Origin: Euphorbia lathyris
Taxonomy: Eukaryota; Streptophyta; Magnoliopsida; Malpighiales; Euphorbiaceae
DNA: 64,000 nt
Assembly (NCBI RefSeq): GCF_963576675.1
Contig: NC_088915.1
Coordinates: forward strand, 2,237,001-2,301,000
Direction: 5' to 3'
This document shows, piece after piece, positions 1 through 11,534 of this stretch (position 1 is its first letter; each line of letters begins with the position of its first letter). Both the position numbers and the translations under genes were made by a program. Below the pieces are notes generated by a model that worked only from the letters and a program-made list of their open reading frames with translations, was not told where the DNA came from and ran no database searches.

Positions 1-1379
1 AGATCCCCTTTCTTTGTGTTCTTTTTCCATTTATTTGTCTCTTTTCTGTCAGATCTTTGCTTCCCAAATCCCTGACATGATCCAAGTCATGAATGCAATG
101 AAGCACTAATAACGCCTCGACCATCATGATGTCCCAGTGATCTCCTGTTTGCATATGATATTAAATGAATAATATGTTTATATATATGAATGCTATGCTT
201 ATTATCTATTTTTTGTTAGTTTATTCTACAGGCTATTGTTAGGGAGGAGCAGTGAAGGGTTTAGGGTTTAGGCTATTGTCAAAATTTTGCACATAAAAAA
301 ACTCAACACAATAATATGACGTGAGTGAGAATATTCCTCTTGTAAAAAATATATGTTAAAAATGCGACATCCGAGAAAGAAACATGGTTGTCAATGTATG
401 CATTTATGTGGGCATAAAAGCCTTCTAAGGTGGACTTACTTGTCAGAAATAGTTTGAAAGAATTGCTTAGTTTGCCAAAATGGTTTCAGAGGACAAGGAT
501 GAAGAGGACAGGGAATTAGAGTTCTACTCTTACTACATATATTCTCTATAAAATGAGATTACATCTAATACAAGATCACAAATACTAAAATTGTTTTCAT
601 TAATCATGCTCTGCTTTTCACTAAAATTCATTAACAATCTTGATCAAGTTCAAGCTCTTAATAATTGACAATTGATGAATGCAGATTCTATATCATCTAT
701 GTCTTCCATTGATTTCTCATCTTCCTCAATAATGCATTCTTCACCCCAATTCAAACTCGATCAATCACTCCCTTCATCCTTTCAGTCGGATAATTCTGAT
801 TCGGAAACTTCAAATTTGATAATCTTCAATTTGAAAATCTTGATTAAGATTTTCTAATCCATCTATGGAATCAGAGAAATCCTGATCCAACAACAGCTTG
901 GAGCAGAACTCATACTCATCTGTTTAACATCAACAAAATGATGATCAAGCAACTCCTTCACTGTCTATCGCGCTCTGATCTCTTAAAAACACTTGCTCAA
1001 AAAATCCTTCCCTTTCTATTGTAACCACATTGGAAATTCAGGCATGTCCTATATATAAGAATCCAATTATAAGTAAAGCCAAAACTGGATCATTAGCCAA
1101 AACTGGATAATAATATGTTTAAAAATTAATTATTCATTTATGAAATAATTAAATCTGAAAATTAAAGAATTATCATACACAAGAAATATCATTAATGCTT
1201 AGATTATTTACACACAAAAATTGATAATTTGCTGATTTAGGATGTGCTAGATATGTACACTGTGGTTGCATGACGAGAGGAACAAGGATTTCTGGCTCAT
1301 GTGTATGATATTATGTTGCACAATTATAGAAATGGTGATAGCTTTGATTGTTCCCAATGTTATAAAACTCGGACCGGTT
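1..1379. other. Unassigned AT-rich flank
   Basis: I see no recognisable gene or transposon end here. The longest plus-strand reading frame with an ATG (675-857) is serine-rich, resembles no family I know and has no splice or promoter context. The last part (about 1355-1382) is a GC-richer phrase containing a CCGGTT motif that resumes after the CACTA element ends at 5312, so the element inserted into a pre-existing repeat. Confidence 0.4.
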
Positions 1380-1713
1380 GGTCACTACAAGAAAAACGGT
1401 AATTAGCAACCAAAAATCTGGTTGCTAAATTGGTTGCTAACACTATTTACGAACCAGAATTGCATATTTAGCAACCAAACTGGATCGGTTGGTAATTGCA
1501 AGGTTGCTAAAACTTTGATACCATATCAAGCTTCTCGGTTGCAATGTTTGCAACCACCATTTCAGTAGCTAATTTGGTGGCAAAATTAGAAACCGATCAC
1601 TTGCAACCATATGTCAGTTACAAATCAATGAACAATTTTGCAAATCTATTATGGTTACAAACTAACTTTTGGTCACAAGTAATCTGGTTGTTAAATTTAT
1701 TGCTTTATGTCTG

Positions 1714-1717
<4 letters not shown>

Positions 1718-1761
<44 letters not shown>
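1718..1761. repeat. (TA)n microsatellite
   Basis: An uninterrupted TA run of roughly 20 units lies just inside the left subterminal region of CACTA element 1. Confidence 0.9.
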
Positions 1762-1762
<1 letters not shown>

Positions 1763-2225
1763 TAAAATATTATTTCTACAATTTTACTAAACTAACATCA
1801 TATAACCATTTCAGAAATTCCATAATAAAACAGAAAATATAAATTATATAAAACTTATTAATGCGTTATAATTCAAGTTATACATTCGCTAAAAAAAATT
1901 TAAAGTTACACATTGGTGTAAAAAAAATTAAAGTTATATATAAACTAAATTAAATACAAATAATTATTGCTTGTATCCATACAAGTAAATGTTGAGAAAT
2001 CGGTCTCTTGGGTAAGGCACATGATCTGCTCGAGGGTGCACATTCATCATGCATGATGTGGGAAGCATAACGGTTGAAATTTTCTCACCTGAACGAAAAC
2101 CAAATGAACAAAAAAAACATGATAAATCAATATAAACATAATCACAATTACATTCAATTTTCTTTAATCACGAGAGTCTAGAGTGTGTTCTATAGGATTT
2201 ATAATTAGATACAGTTTTCCGAACT

Positions 2226-2304
2226 TTTCACGGTTTTATATGATAGTTCATGTTATTCGACCCCGAACCATTTCGGGGCTAAGGCTTTGTTGTTGTTGTT
2301 GTTG
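2226..2304 (+). mobile_element. Severely 5'-truncated LINE (3' tail only) nested in CACTA 1
   Basis: These 79 bases match the 3' end of the LINE at 26365-26953: the TTTCACGGTTTTATATGAT block, an ACCATTTCGGGGCTAAGGC block, then a (TTG)n tail. A 16-bp target duplication flanks it: 2210-2225 and 2305-2320, TACAGTTTTCCGAACT against TACAGTTTTTCGAACT, one mismatch. This is a target-primed insertion in which only the last bases were copied. It occurred after CACTA 1 existed or while its parent did. Confidence 0.88.
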
Positions 2305-2408
2305 TACAGTTTTTCGAACTACAAAAATTTTAAAAATCCTCATAAGTGCACTCTGTTTTTTATGCATTGAATTTAAGTGTTAAATGACATTTTTTTATCA
2401 ATACTTAC

Positions 2409-2540
2409 ATTATAAACTGTATCAACAATCTTCAATGGACTAGTAAAATTAGAGGATCTGAGCAGCTGTATTCAACTTCAAGAGGGTCACAAGAGCAGTG
2501 CCATCTACTTGAACTGACCTGAACTGAATCCAAGGATGGC
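2409..2540 (-). pseudogene. Possible captured exon inside CACTA 1
   Basis: On the minus strand a 132-base segment is bounded by a good acceptor (a T-rich run then TGTTTTGCAG at 2541-2550) and a good donor (GTAAGT, 2403-2408). One frame reads HPWIQFRSVQVDGTALVTLL and continues about nine codons to a stop. I do not recognise the protein. There is a faint resemblance to the N-terminal part of MPN-domain proteins, which I would not rely on. CACTA elements often carry captured exons, so this is plausible but unproven. Confidence 0.25.
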
Positions 2541-4544
2541 CTGCAAAACAGTAGAATAAGTAACATTAGGAACATTCCAAACATGAATTTAAAAACTATA
2601 AAAAGCCCTCTGCAACTTATTTAGTGTTCAATGAATTCAAGTTTAGCCATTCATATGAATTTAAATACCATCACTTGCTCCACTTTTAAATAGCAGAAGG
2701 TGTTGTTAAGAAAATCATTCCAAACATGTGCCCATCTTATAGAGCTAATCCTAAACATGAAAATCAATGGCTTCCTCAAGAGGAATTGATCGGGAGTTAG
2801 CAATCCTACATATGGCCACTTCAAGCAGAAATCCTACTCATGTCCAGGAACCACAGTAATACACCTTAGGTGAAATTGCATAAATGAATATCCATTTTAA
2901 TAGAAGATCCTATTTGCAAATACATGAAGAGATGATTTTACAATGATGAAAAATTATCTTAACTAGTAACATTACATATCAATAACATGAATTGACTCAA
3001 AGAACTATTTATAAAAATATGGCATAAATTATACTTTACTCCTCAAAGTTGCATGAATAGATGTTATATGAATTTTTCTATATCCATCCTAAGATATGAA
3101 CTTAAAGCACGAGACAGGGCATCGTTACTTAACCTTTTAACCCCAAAAGGCAGAACCAATTATCTACACTAACCCCAAAATCAGAAACAATTATCTATTA
3201 ACCCAAAAGGCATAACTAATTTGCAGGTAACTGATGATAACCAAAAATACAATTGTAATTATCATTTAAAACTATAATATCAAAAGCTAAGTTCAAGACT
3301 TCATCAGGACTCTAGCCAACATTTTAGCATTTAAAATAGAGACTCCACCATAAGTAACACCATAATGAAAATGACCTAACCAGTAAGTTATTAGCTCTTC
3401 TCAACCTCAACTTTTCAGCAAACCTCAACTTTTCGCACAACAGGAAAAGGTAACAACAGAAGCACAATGAAAACCACTTACCATAGACGAAACTAAAAAC
3501 ACTTCAAACAAAATGAATGCTTCAATGCCAACATCAAACACTTCATCAAACACTTCAAACGCTAATACAGCTTATTTATGATAACAGAAACCCTAGAAAT
3601 AAACAATTAAGAGTCAATGAAAAGGACAAAATAAGAGTAAGACTGAGACTGACTTCCCTCACAGCCTCCATTAAAGAGAATGAGAAGCTCTAGAACTCCG
3701 AAAAAAATGATTGACTAGAACAGGGTGAGAAATCACAAAACTCCATGAACATCACAATAACCATCCCAAATCCAAACAAATATAGCCAAACAACCAGCTC
3801 AAGCCAAAAGACACATAATACCCTTTGCATCTCTAGGAGTTCTTAGAACTCGCAAGAACCCGAAAGAAAAAAAAAAACCCGAAGTCGAAGAAGAGCGTGT
3901 AGAATGAGAGGAAAGAGCAAACCTTAGTCTTACCTTGCATGTAGGGATAGAGGCCAGCTAGACACCTTCAGGCAGCCAAGGACATCATCGGAGTAAACCG
4001 GCAGGCGCCCGAAAGCCGAAGTTGTCCGACAGAACCCTTAGAGGTCTGATTGGAACGAAACAAAGCCATAGAACCCATCTAGGAGAAGTAGAGGGAGATT
4101 GATTAAAGAGAAACCGAAGTGAAACAAACCCAGAACTCGTGTTTTCAAGGGTTCCAGGAGGACAATGATGCAAGAAGTGGAAGATGGGAGAGAAGGTGGA
4201 GGCAGACAACAAATGTAATTAGGGCTAATCTCTAATTTCTCCAGAGCACAAATATAAATCCCTAAAATGGACCAAATGGATACATCGGGCCTATTTAACC
4301 TTTATTTCTTAATGGGCTTGGTAAAATAATGCTAATTTGATTTCTTCATTCCTCACTTATATTTAGACTCATTAATTTAATTCAAATATACATGTTTATT
4401 ACTTTATGTATTTGAATTGTGTTTTATAGTCTTAGTCGATGAATTCTATTCGTTGGCTAAATTTCATAATGTAGTTTCCAAATAAATATATAATGTATTC
4501 TTAGGTTCAATTTAATACCAAATCCAACTTGTGTGAAAAGATTT

Positions 4545-4898
4545 CATATTTTTGTGATTTAATAATAGAATTGCAGTTTAATATTTATAAATTCGGAGAA
4601 ATATTTATCTTTATCCATCTCATACAAAAGACAATATAATTTTTAATTTTTTTTATGTCTAATCATATGTTTATGAATTGTTACTAATAAATGATAAAAT
4701 GACGCACATATGAAGTGTAGATAATAAGATTTATGATCGATAATACAGTTTGATGAATTATCTATCAAATTGACCCAATTTGCCAACTTTATGAGTAAAA
4801 TTGCTCTTCATAACCAATGTTAGTGGTAAAATTGCACCATTTTGAACGATTGAGATAAAATTGCTCATGGATGTAGACGTTAGACGTATTTTTGCAAC
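4545..4898. repeat. Remnant of the TTAA-flanked MITE family
   Basis: Phrases such as GTAAAATTGCTCTTC, GTGGTAAAATTGCACCATTT and the terminal GTATTTTTGCAAC line up in order with the better-preserved copies at 42269-42784 and 56504-57039. The left terminus is missing, so this is a partial copy inside CACTA 1. Confidence 0.55.
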
Positions 4899-5638
4899 TT
4901 ACCCCCTTAAATTTATTTTATACTTAAAAACTATTATTTTAAATATTAAAATATAATTTTATATTTTTCTTTTGTTTAAAAATATATTACCAACATTTCT
5001 TTCTCTCTCCTTTCTTTCCTATTTAATTTCACTCAAAATATAATTCAAATATCCAAGTATATATTATATATAGAAGTCCCTAAATGGCCTTAAAAATTTG
5101 CAACCACAAAATATATTTTGAGACCATTCGGTTGCAAAGTTTGCAACCATAAGAACTTTGAAACCGTGTTCAAGTCTCAAATGTATTTGACAAATGAGAT
5201 TCTCAACTTGGCAACCGCAGGATGGGCTTTGCAACCACCTTGGTTGCAATATTGCAACCGACTTCAATTCGGTTGCAAATATCGATCTCTAATTACAGTT
5301 TTTCTTGTAGTGGGTTTGGTCAGTCAAACCAGGAACCGACATGAGTCCAGTCCGAGCTGAACTGGTTTGTTGAATAGTGACCCGAGTTCTTTTGCTTATC
5401 TGTTAAAAGAAAATATTAAATATGTTTATGAAACAAAAATAGCAAACTTTAATAAGAATTTGCACATTTAAACATAGATTGAGCAAAACATCCTCTAACA
5501 TAACTAAACGCCTACAAGTAGCGTCCTCAAAAGGCAAACAGGCTTTAGATGCTGCGGATCCATTGAATGTATCAACACCAACGAACAAAGCTGAGGCAAT
5601 TGAACTACATTTTATTCATAACCAACGGCAAATGCCTT

Positions 5639-5905
5639 CTAGCATACATCATAAAGTTGATGTTCCCCAAAATCCAGTAGAGACGTTGCAAGAGTGTGAA
5701 TCAAAGGGATTCCTCTTGAGAAACCCCTAACTGAAATCATCAAGAGAAACTTCACTTTACGGCTGTACTCACAGGGTTTGATCAATTTCTGCTCCGGTCT
5801 TTGAAGGTTTGAAATCATCAACTTGGACATTAGATTCTCATCGAGAAAAATATTTGTTGATTTCACGTCTCGATGAATGATTGCTTTAGCGTACCCGTAT
5901 GAAGA
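5639..5905 (-). pseudogene. Receptor-like kinase fragment (catalytic loop)
   Basis: The minus strand reads SYGYAKAIIHRDVKSTNIFL followed by DENLMSK. This is subdomain VIb of a plant receptor-like kinase: the HRD catalytic aspartate, the lysine of DVKxTN and the LLDEN-type continuation. After about 40 residues the similarity fades, and no DFG or APE motif follows in frame, so this is a short orphan piece and not a gene. A fragment of a different kinase type lies immediately beside it on the other strand (5930-6135). The family is probably wall-associated or cysteine-rich receptor kinase, judged only from the HRDVKSTNI wording. Confidence 0.6.
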
Positions 5906-5929
5906 ATTATAAAAATGGTGATAGGTAAA

Positions 5930-6135
5930 ATCATATGGTCAAAGTATATTGATGATCCGATTTTGGCTTTATTTAAAATACGATCCTTCAACGAGATGCC
6001 TGAATTTTTGACTTGGTTATTAGAGAAAAATAAGGATTTTTTGAACAAGTGTTTAAGGAGAGATCCCAGAGAGAGATTGATGGAGAAGGAGTTACTTGAT
6101 CATGATTTTGTTTATGTTAAAGAGATTTATATGAG
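5930..6135 (+). pseudogene. MAP3K-like kinase C-lobe fragment
   Basis: The frame opening at 5915 encodes 134 residues. About residues 12-60 read DDPILALFKIRSFNEMPEFL, then LNKCLRRDPRERLMEKELLD and HDF. This matches kinase subdomains X-XI of MAPKKK-type kinases (DFLxKCLRRxPxERWTAxxLLxHPF). The ATG at 5915 is not a kinase start and the N-lobe and catalytic loop are absent. The frame then runs straight into the CACTA-type terminus at 6159, so its C-terminal half is transposon sequence. It is a truncated fragment with no visible promoter. Confidence 0.6.
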
Positions 6136-6158
6136 TTCTTCTCTAAGCTTTGTGCTGC

Positions 6159-6660
6159 CACTACAAAAACAAAAGCCCTATTACGACCCTAAAATTCAAG
6201 ATGTAACGACGCTTTTCGACGTCCCTAAATGCTTACCCACGCTTTTCAAAGCATCGTTACAAACGTCATTAAATCGTGTGTCCTTAATTTTAACGACGCA
6301 TAAAACATTGTGTGGATAAATTCCGTCTGACGATATACTGTATACAAGTGTACGCTTAAATTTTGAGCATCATGAATTTTTTTTATATTATTTATTTTTA
6401 ATTTCAGAATTTTTCACTACGTTTTAATAAAGCATCGCAAAGTGAACGACACATAATATTTGTTATGTCATTATTTCGCATAACAAAATACTGGTAGCGT
6501 CTTGAATACAGCAACACTTTAATTTATCAGCGTCTCCAAATTGACGACATTTAGACAAAAAAAATGTCTACATTTGGCTATATAAAAATGGCTTTATGTT
6601 AGCTAAAATATCGTCTCTAAATTGCGACGCTTGCATATTATTATGTCCCTATTTAATTTT
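6159..6660. mobile_element. Orphan CACTA-type terminus with subterminal repeats
   Basis: CACTACAAAAACAAAAGCCC at 6159 is a CACTA-style end. Over the next 500 bases the motifs ACGACGC, GACGCTT and CGTCTGACG recur in both orientations, as in subterminal repeat regions. I found no matching inverted end (GTTTTTGTAGTG) downstream before the MAIN-like pseudogene, so the element is truncated or its other end has been lost. Confidence 0.6.
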
Positions 6661-7017
6661 ATCCTCCAAAACGTTTCACAAACTCTCTTGGAATTTCCTA
6701 TTTAATTTTATATGATTAGTATTCAATGAGTAAATTGAGAAGAAGAAGACAATTAAATTCTAACCAGCTGGTATTGATGTATAGAATCAGCAGGAATGAA
6801 CTTGAAAAACTGAGGTGTTTGATCTTCTTGAAACAGATTATTGTTTTTAGAGCAAGAAGTCATTGTTGAAAGTGAACTGCTATATACCGAAACAGTTATA
6901 CTTTCCACCGCACCCTTTTGACATTTATGCCCTCCTCACAATTTTCAAACCAAAAGCTAAAAAATCTCAAATCCTCTCTAGTTTTTTAGCTTTTCAAAAA
7001 ACCTGACCTAAAACTAC

Positions 7018-9658
7018 ATGCCGCCAAAGGAAGGAAAAGGGAAAGGCTTCATAAAGGTTCCGGTAAGTTTTAATTTTTAAAAATTATCCGAAATCACGGG
7101 TTCCGCCTCCGAAATCGGAGGCGGAACCCTTTTTTTTGTACTAAACGGGCCGCTGATGTCGTTGCCACCACGGACGGAACGGACGAACTGTCCGTTTACC
7201 CGTGGTGGCAACGACATCGGCTTACGGTGGAAAGCATGGCGCACTCGTTCCACCATTAGGTGGAACGAGTGGCGCACCAGTTCCACCGTATGGTGGAACT
7301 TGGTGCAGCGTTCCACGTAATGGTGGAACGAACGGCGCATCCGTTTGGCCCTACGGCCAAACGGAACGCGCTGTCCGTTTGGTCGAAGGGCCAGACGATT
7401 GCGGCGGACAGGTCGGCCCTGGGGCCGACCTGCACGCCGCAACTGTTCTGTCCTACAGCCAAACGGACAAACTATTCCGTTTAGGCCAAATCGGGTCCGA
7501 AACAAATTTTTTTCAAAAATAAATTAATTCGGGCCGCCCGTGGGCAGGCTCAAATTATTAAAAAAACTTAAAAAATGATAAATTGAGTATATTAAAAAAA
7601 TGCGTTATTTGCTTATATATTTATTTTTTTTGTTTTACAGGCTGATATTGCTGAGGCCCGTTTTGGACACATATATACAAGGACATGTGTTGTGAATGCC
7701 TCTGCCTGGAGGCAACAGATGGAGCAGATGATGATGGGGGATGCCCAGAGGGCACAGACTGAACACGACGAGCATGTTAGACGTGAGGAGATGGCAGATG
7801 CTGTGGAGATGGAGGGAGATGACTCTATGGCTCCTCAGAGTGCTTCTTTTGTGCGAGTACCTCCTTAGACAGTGATGAGGGGTCGTGACGGACGTTTTGC
7901 TTCTACAGCAGGGTCGTCTTTGGGTGAGAATTTTAAATTTTGTTATTATTATGTGATTTATTCGTGATTAGTAGAAAATATACGAATATTCTGAAATGAG
8001 TTTACTGTAATTTCAGGTAGCAACAAGCACTCGATGAGTGCTGGAGAGGATGACTGGATCGTGAAGACCCTGGTTCCTAAGGGTCCATCTGATGGTGTTG
8101 TGATCCTGAGCTTTCTGGGACATATTGCCCATGCTATCTAGAGCGGGCAGGATAGGGGCCTCCTCAAGTGTCAGACACGCTTAGTCTATCGTGGGAAGTT
8201 GTGTGTATGGCACGGTGGCGCTTCTAGAGAGATCCAGATGCGTATTGCATCATCTGGATTGTCCCATTTACCAGGTATCATGTATGCCCACATCGATGCG
8301 CCCCTGATTGCGGGTTTTGTGGAGCGGTGGCAGCTAGACACGTCATCATTGCAGATGCCGTTTAGTGAGATGAGCATTATGTTGCATGATGTGTGGCAGA
8401 TTTTGCGCATCCCCATCGATGGGGCTATGGTGACTGCTGAGGCGAGTATTGAGGAGCTTCAGTCTTGTGTGATGGAGTTGTTTGGTATGACTCGGGATGA
8501 GTTGCTAAACGGTCACTACTTTAATGACGGTATACGATCGGCTTCCATCCTGGAGTATTGTTAAGGAGATCGGATTCTTGATGCACAGGCTACAGCTTGG
8601 ACATTTCTTATGCTCGGTTGCACATTGTTCGTCGACAAGACTGGTGACCGCATTTGACTTTCCTGTCTGTTGGAGGTACATGACTCGGTAGCTGGAGCCA
8701 TTGGACTCTCGTGGGGCTCAACTGCACTAGCATATCTATACCGTCATCTAAGTATTGCTAGTAGAGGAGATTGCGGGCAGATCACGGGTTGTCAGCTGAC
8801 ACTGCTTCAGGCATGGATTTATGAGTACTTCCCGTACTTCAGGCCTCAGCGGGAGGGAGTTACATTAGATCCGGAGCTTCCGAGGGCTTGCATATGGCCA
8901 ACTATAGTGTTGGAGAAGAGTGATGATAGGCTGAGATCATATCGCGCCGGGCTTGATAGATTGACTGCTGATGAGGTACAATTTCCATTTAATTAAATAA
9001 ACCAAATTCATTACTTGTACTATTTGTATGTTAATGTTGTTGTATACGTCATTAGGTGATGTGGATGTCGTATGGTCCTGATGCCATTACGGATACCCCT
9101 AGGACGACATATGCCGGATGGATACATTACAGGGATGTGATCGAGCCGTACATGCTGGGGAGATGCCTTCACCAGCTCGGTTACGTGCAGACCATACCCA
9201 GACCGATCTTGAGGCCGTTGAAGTCCGTACGTCTTTGGTCTAGCTTGAAGTATCGGGTAGAAGTGCCCGCCGATATGGCAGAGGATCTTTGGACCTCGTT
9301 TCCTGAGGCGGGCATGCTTGTATTGTCTCGGTTCACTCTAGCACAGATTCCTTCGGACTGTGACGAGCAGTACATGTCGTGGTACTACCTGCATTCACAC
9401 CCTCAGCTACTGCCGGAGATGCCTGCACCCGGACCGACCATTCATACTCGCTCGAACAACGAAGTGGCAAGTGATTTAAGTTTTAATCAACTGATTTACA
9501 ATTATCAAATTATACTAAATGAAATGATATTATTCATTTTGGGGTTTTTCTTTTGCTAGTGGGTTAGCCGTTTCGCTAACTCGGGAGAAGGTGCATTGCA
9601 GGCGATGAACCTTCTTGATGAGGATGTTCCGACTGAGTGGAAACAGTCGTACGACTAG
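7018..9658 (+). pseudogene. MAIN-LIKE / plant mobile domain (PMD) pseudogene, five exons
   Basis: Exons are 7018-7062, 7641-7923, 8017-8975, 9056-9463 or 9466, and 9560-9658. Their phases agree, and all introns begin GT except possibly the last. The protein is a plant mobile domain of the MAIN-LIKE group, often annotated as 'serine/threonine phosphatase 7 long form homolog'. Diagnostic stretches are LIAGFVERWQLDTSSLQMPF, EMSIMLHDVWQILRIPIDG, SWGSTALAYLYRHLSIASRG and LTLLQAWIYEYFPYFRP. Exon 5 ends WVSRFANSGE...WKQSYD-stop. Four in-frame stops break it: TAG 7866, TAG 8139, TAA 8562 and TGA 8655. Intron 4 starts either with a weak GT (9464) or with GCAAGT (9467, a GC-AG intron). PMD genes occur both as host silencing factors and as passengers of Mutator-like elements. 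I found no MULE termini here. Confidence 0.85.
7099..7432. repeat. Array of short hairpins in intron 1 of the PMD pseudogene
   Basis: A GC-rich island made of consecutive short inverted repeats with different arm sequences. Perfect arms I could index: 7099-7112 with 7115-7128 (14 bp, loop AA); 7155-7173 with 7200-7218 (19 bp, with a smaller hairpin in its loop); 7243-7254 with 7259-7270; 7279-7287 with 7292-7300; 7341-7350 with 7355-7364; 7409-7419 with 7422-7432 (11 bp, loop TG). Weaker ones lie between. Loops are only 2-6 bases. The symmetry explains why open frames appear on both strands here. Confidence 0.85.
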
Positions 9659-11534
9659 ATTTTGGATGCTTGGCATTCGGCTTCATAATTGGAATTCCAT
9701 ATGAAATTGGATGGCTTACTTAGATCCTCGGGATTTTCGAACTCCATTGCAGCATGACTTTGCAAGCTTCTTTTAGGAATTTGCTGACAATAAGTGAGAC
9801 AGAGTTCATAAGCACAATTTGGACATCTGCGGTGTAAATTGGCAATTGAAGTTGCACAATGGTCTCCTTCCTCCAATTTGTTTCCCCATGCAGATTCTCT
9901 CCATCCATTGCAAACGTACACCTGACAGACCATTGTGACGAATTATGAGCACATCCTGCAAGGCCATTGGAGTGTACTGCAAGAAAAAACAAGGGAAGTA
10001 TTGAGAACATTAAATAATCAGTTTAAGGTCTCCTCAAAATGAATCCCCTATATACATAAGAAGGTCCCAAGATGACACTGGAAAAAGGGATTGACCTCGA
10101 AAAAGGGATTATTAGGCTTGAAAAAGGAATCCTAGTATATAATACACCCTCGTTTTCTTAATTACTTGTTAGTTTCTTTTTTTTAAAGTATGAAACGACA
10201 AGATTGAATATATTATGGATCCTTTAAAATTCGCCAGAAAAACCAATTGGCATCCGGAATATTAAGAATGTCCCATTATCTTGCTTAATTATTATTAAGC
10301 CTTTAAGAGTGGATTTCAGCAAAGTTCAATAAGGACCACAAAACCCAATTTCAGGAGGCCAAAAGATATTATATTAGATAAAGAAAAGGAACCAAAGCAA
10401 AATAAGAAAACATATAATAAATTTTATATATGCTCAAATGTATAAATATAAAAATGCAGGTGTTTATATAAATTTAGGCCTCTAAACCGATCAAAAAATA
10501 CAATGAGCCAATCAATAAAACCAAGTGTTGCCAAACAAAAATTAATGGTTAACATAAACAAGAAATTAGAAATTCTAAACCTCAACTTACTTGCAACCAA
10601 TAGTTATTGTTTTCGCCGGCCACGTTTTGCAATCAGTGCTACAATATCCTTTTTTTACTTTGGAAGATGTTGACTTCTGTTTTTCACCATTACTTTTCCT
10701 ACACCCATTCTCAAATATAATCAGCTAATTTATCAAAGAATGCTTGCCGAATTCTATTTTGAGATTTGATGAAAAGGATTACTCATTAAAGATAACATTT
10801 ACTATTTACAATTCATTAAACATAAAACTTAGTATACTATGATGATATTCAAATTAAATGATACAATACTACCACTAGTGATGGTTTACAATTCAACAAA
10901 CACCTCAAGACATTTGGAATAAACAATTGTAAGATGGTAAAAAACATGTCATCTGTGGGAACCATCACTATGGTTGTACGGCGGCTGCTCAATTCGGTTT
11001 CCTGGTTTGAAGAAAGTAGGTAGAATCAGGCCTTCTTTTTCTGCATTTTTTGTCAGCCAGAAAACAAATAAGAATAACTGTTGCATCATACAAAATTAAA
11101 CAAACAAGAAAACAGATAAGAATAATTGTTTGCTCATACAATCATATGCACATCAAAATTAAACAAAAACTAAGAACTGGGTTCATATCAAGTGTAAAAA
11201 CTGGAAGAATCCTCATCGTGGAATACCCAAATCCAGAAAGAAGAGAAAGCAAACAGCTAAATGAAAAACGAATTAGGGGTACCAAAGCCTTAGTCTTCAA
11301 GATGGAATACCCAAATCCTCATCGCGGCATTATATTCTTTTTTGCCTTTTACTGTTTGGAAATTCTGAATCAAAATGGTTTGTGATCGGTGAGATCCCAC
11401 CCAAACCTCTCATTATATGCTTGAGAACAGGGAAACAAATTGCTGCGGCGGTTGGAGTTGAAGAAGTCGGAGGCAATATAGAAGAAAGTCTTGATATTTA
11501 GGGTTTCAAGGAAGCCCAATGGTCAACCCCCTTT
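9659..11534 (-). pseudogene. JMJ25-like (KDM3) zinc-finger gene fragment, copy 1
   Basis: The minus-strand exon ending at 9976 (after an acceptor TTTTTTCTTGCAG) contains DHCATSIANLHRRCPNCAYE followed by LCLTYCQQ. This is the cysteine-rich region of plant KDM3/JMJ25-type H3K9 demethylases (CDNCxTSIxDxHRSCPxCSYDLCLxCC). A second exon (about 10591-10700) reads KKGYCSTDCKTWPAKTITI before a GTAAG donor. The JmjC catalytic domain is absent, there is a stop before the finger in the same frame, and the first CxxC is incomplete (only DHC). The segment is repeated, more decayed, at 28980-30540, and one exon again at 50900. The rest of the interval (10710-11534) is the non-coding paralogous flank, cut by the Ty3 insertion at 11534. 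Confidence 0.65.

Larger units (their letters stand above)
1383..5312. mobile_element. CACTA element 1, complete but non-autonomous
   Basis: The left end begins CACTACAAGAAAAAC and the right end is its inverted complement (TTTTTCTTGTAGTG, ending at 5312). The terminal repeats pair over about 24 bases with one mismatch. GGT precedes the left end (1380-1382) and follows the right end (5313-5315), which is the 3-bp target duplication expected of CACTA/En-Spm. Both subterminal regions are packed with GCAACC/GGTTGC motifs (1400-1690 and 5098-5280), the usual arrangement of transposase-binding repeats. No TnpA or TnpD-like reading frame is visible in the 3.9 kb, so it must be mobilised in trans. 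It carries a nested LINE tail, a MITE remnant and perhaps one captured exon. Confidence 0.9.

Noticed and set aside
3985..4212. 75-codon minus frame in CACTA 1
   Set aside because: Low-complexity, no domain, no splice or start evidence. Could be UTR-like captured DNA, but I cannot support it.
5118..5360. 80-codon plus frame and its minus counterpart
   Set aside because: They lie in the GCAACC/GGTTGC subterminal repeats of CACTA 1, with no protein similarity.
6416..6480. Another CACTA start (CACTACGTTTTAATAAAGC)
   Set aside because: It lies inside the subterminal repeat field of the 6159 terminus and lacks a partner end or duplication.
7077..7527. Several overlapping open frames on both strands (60-142 codons)
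   Set aside because: They arise from the palindromic hairpin array: arms read as open on both strands, and no frame resembles a protein.
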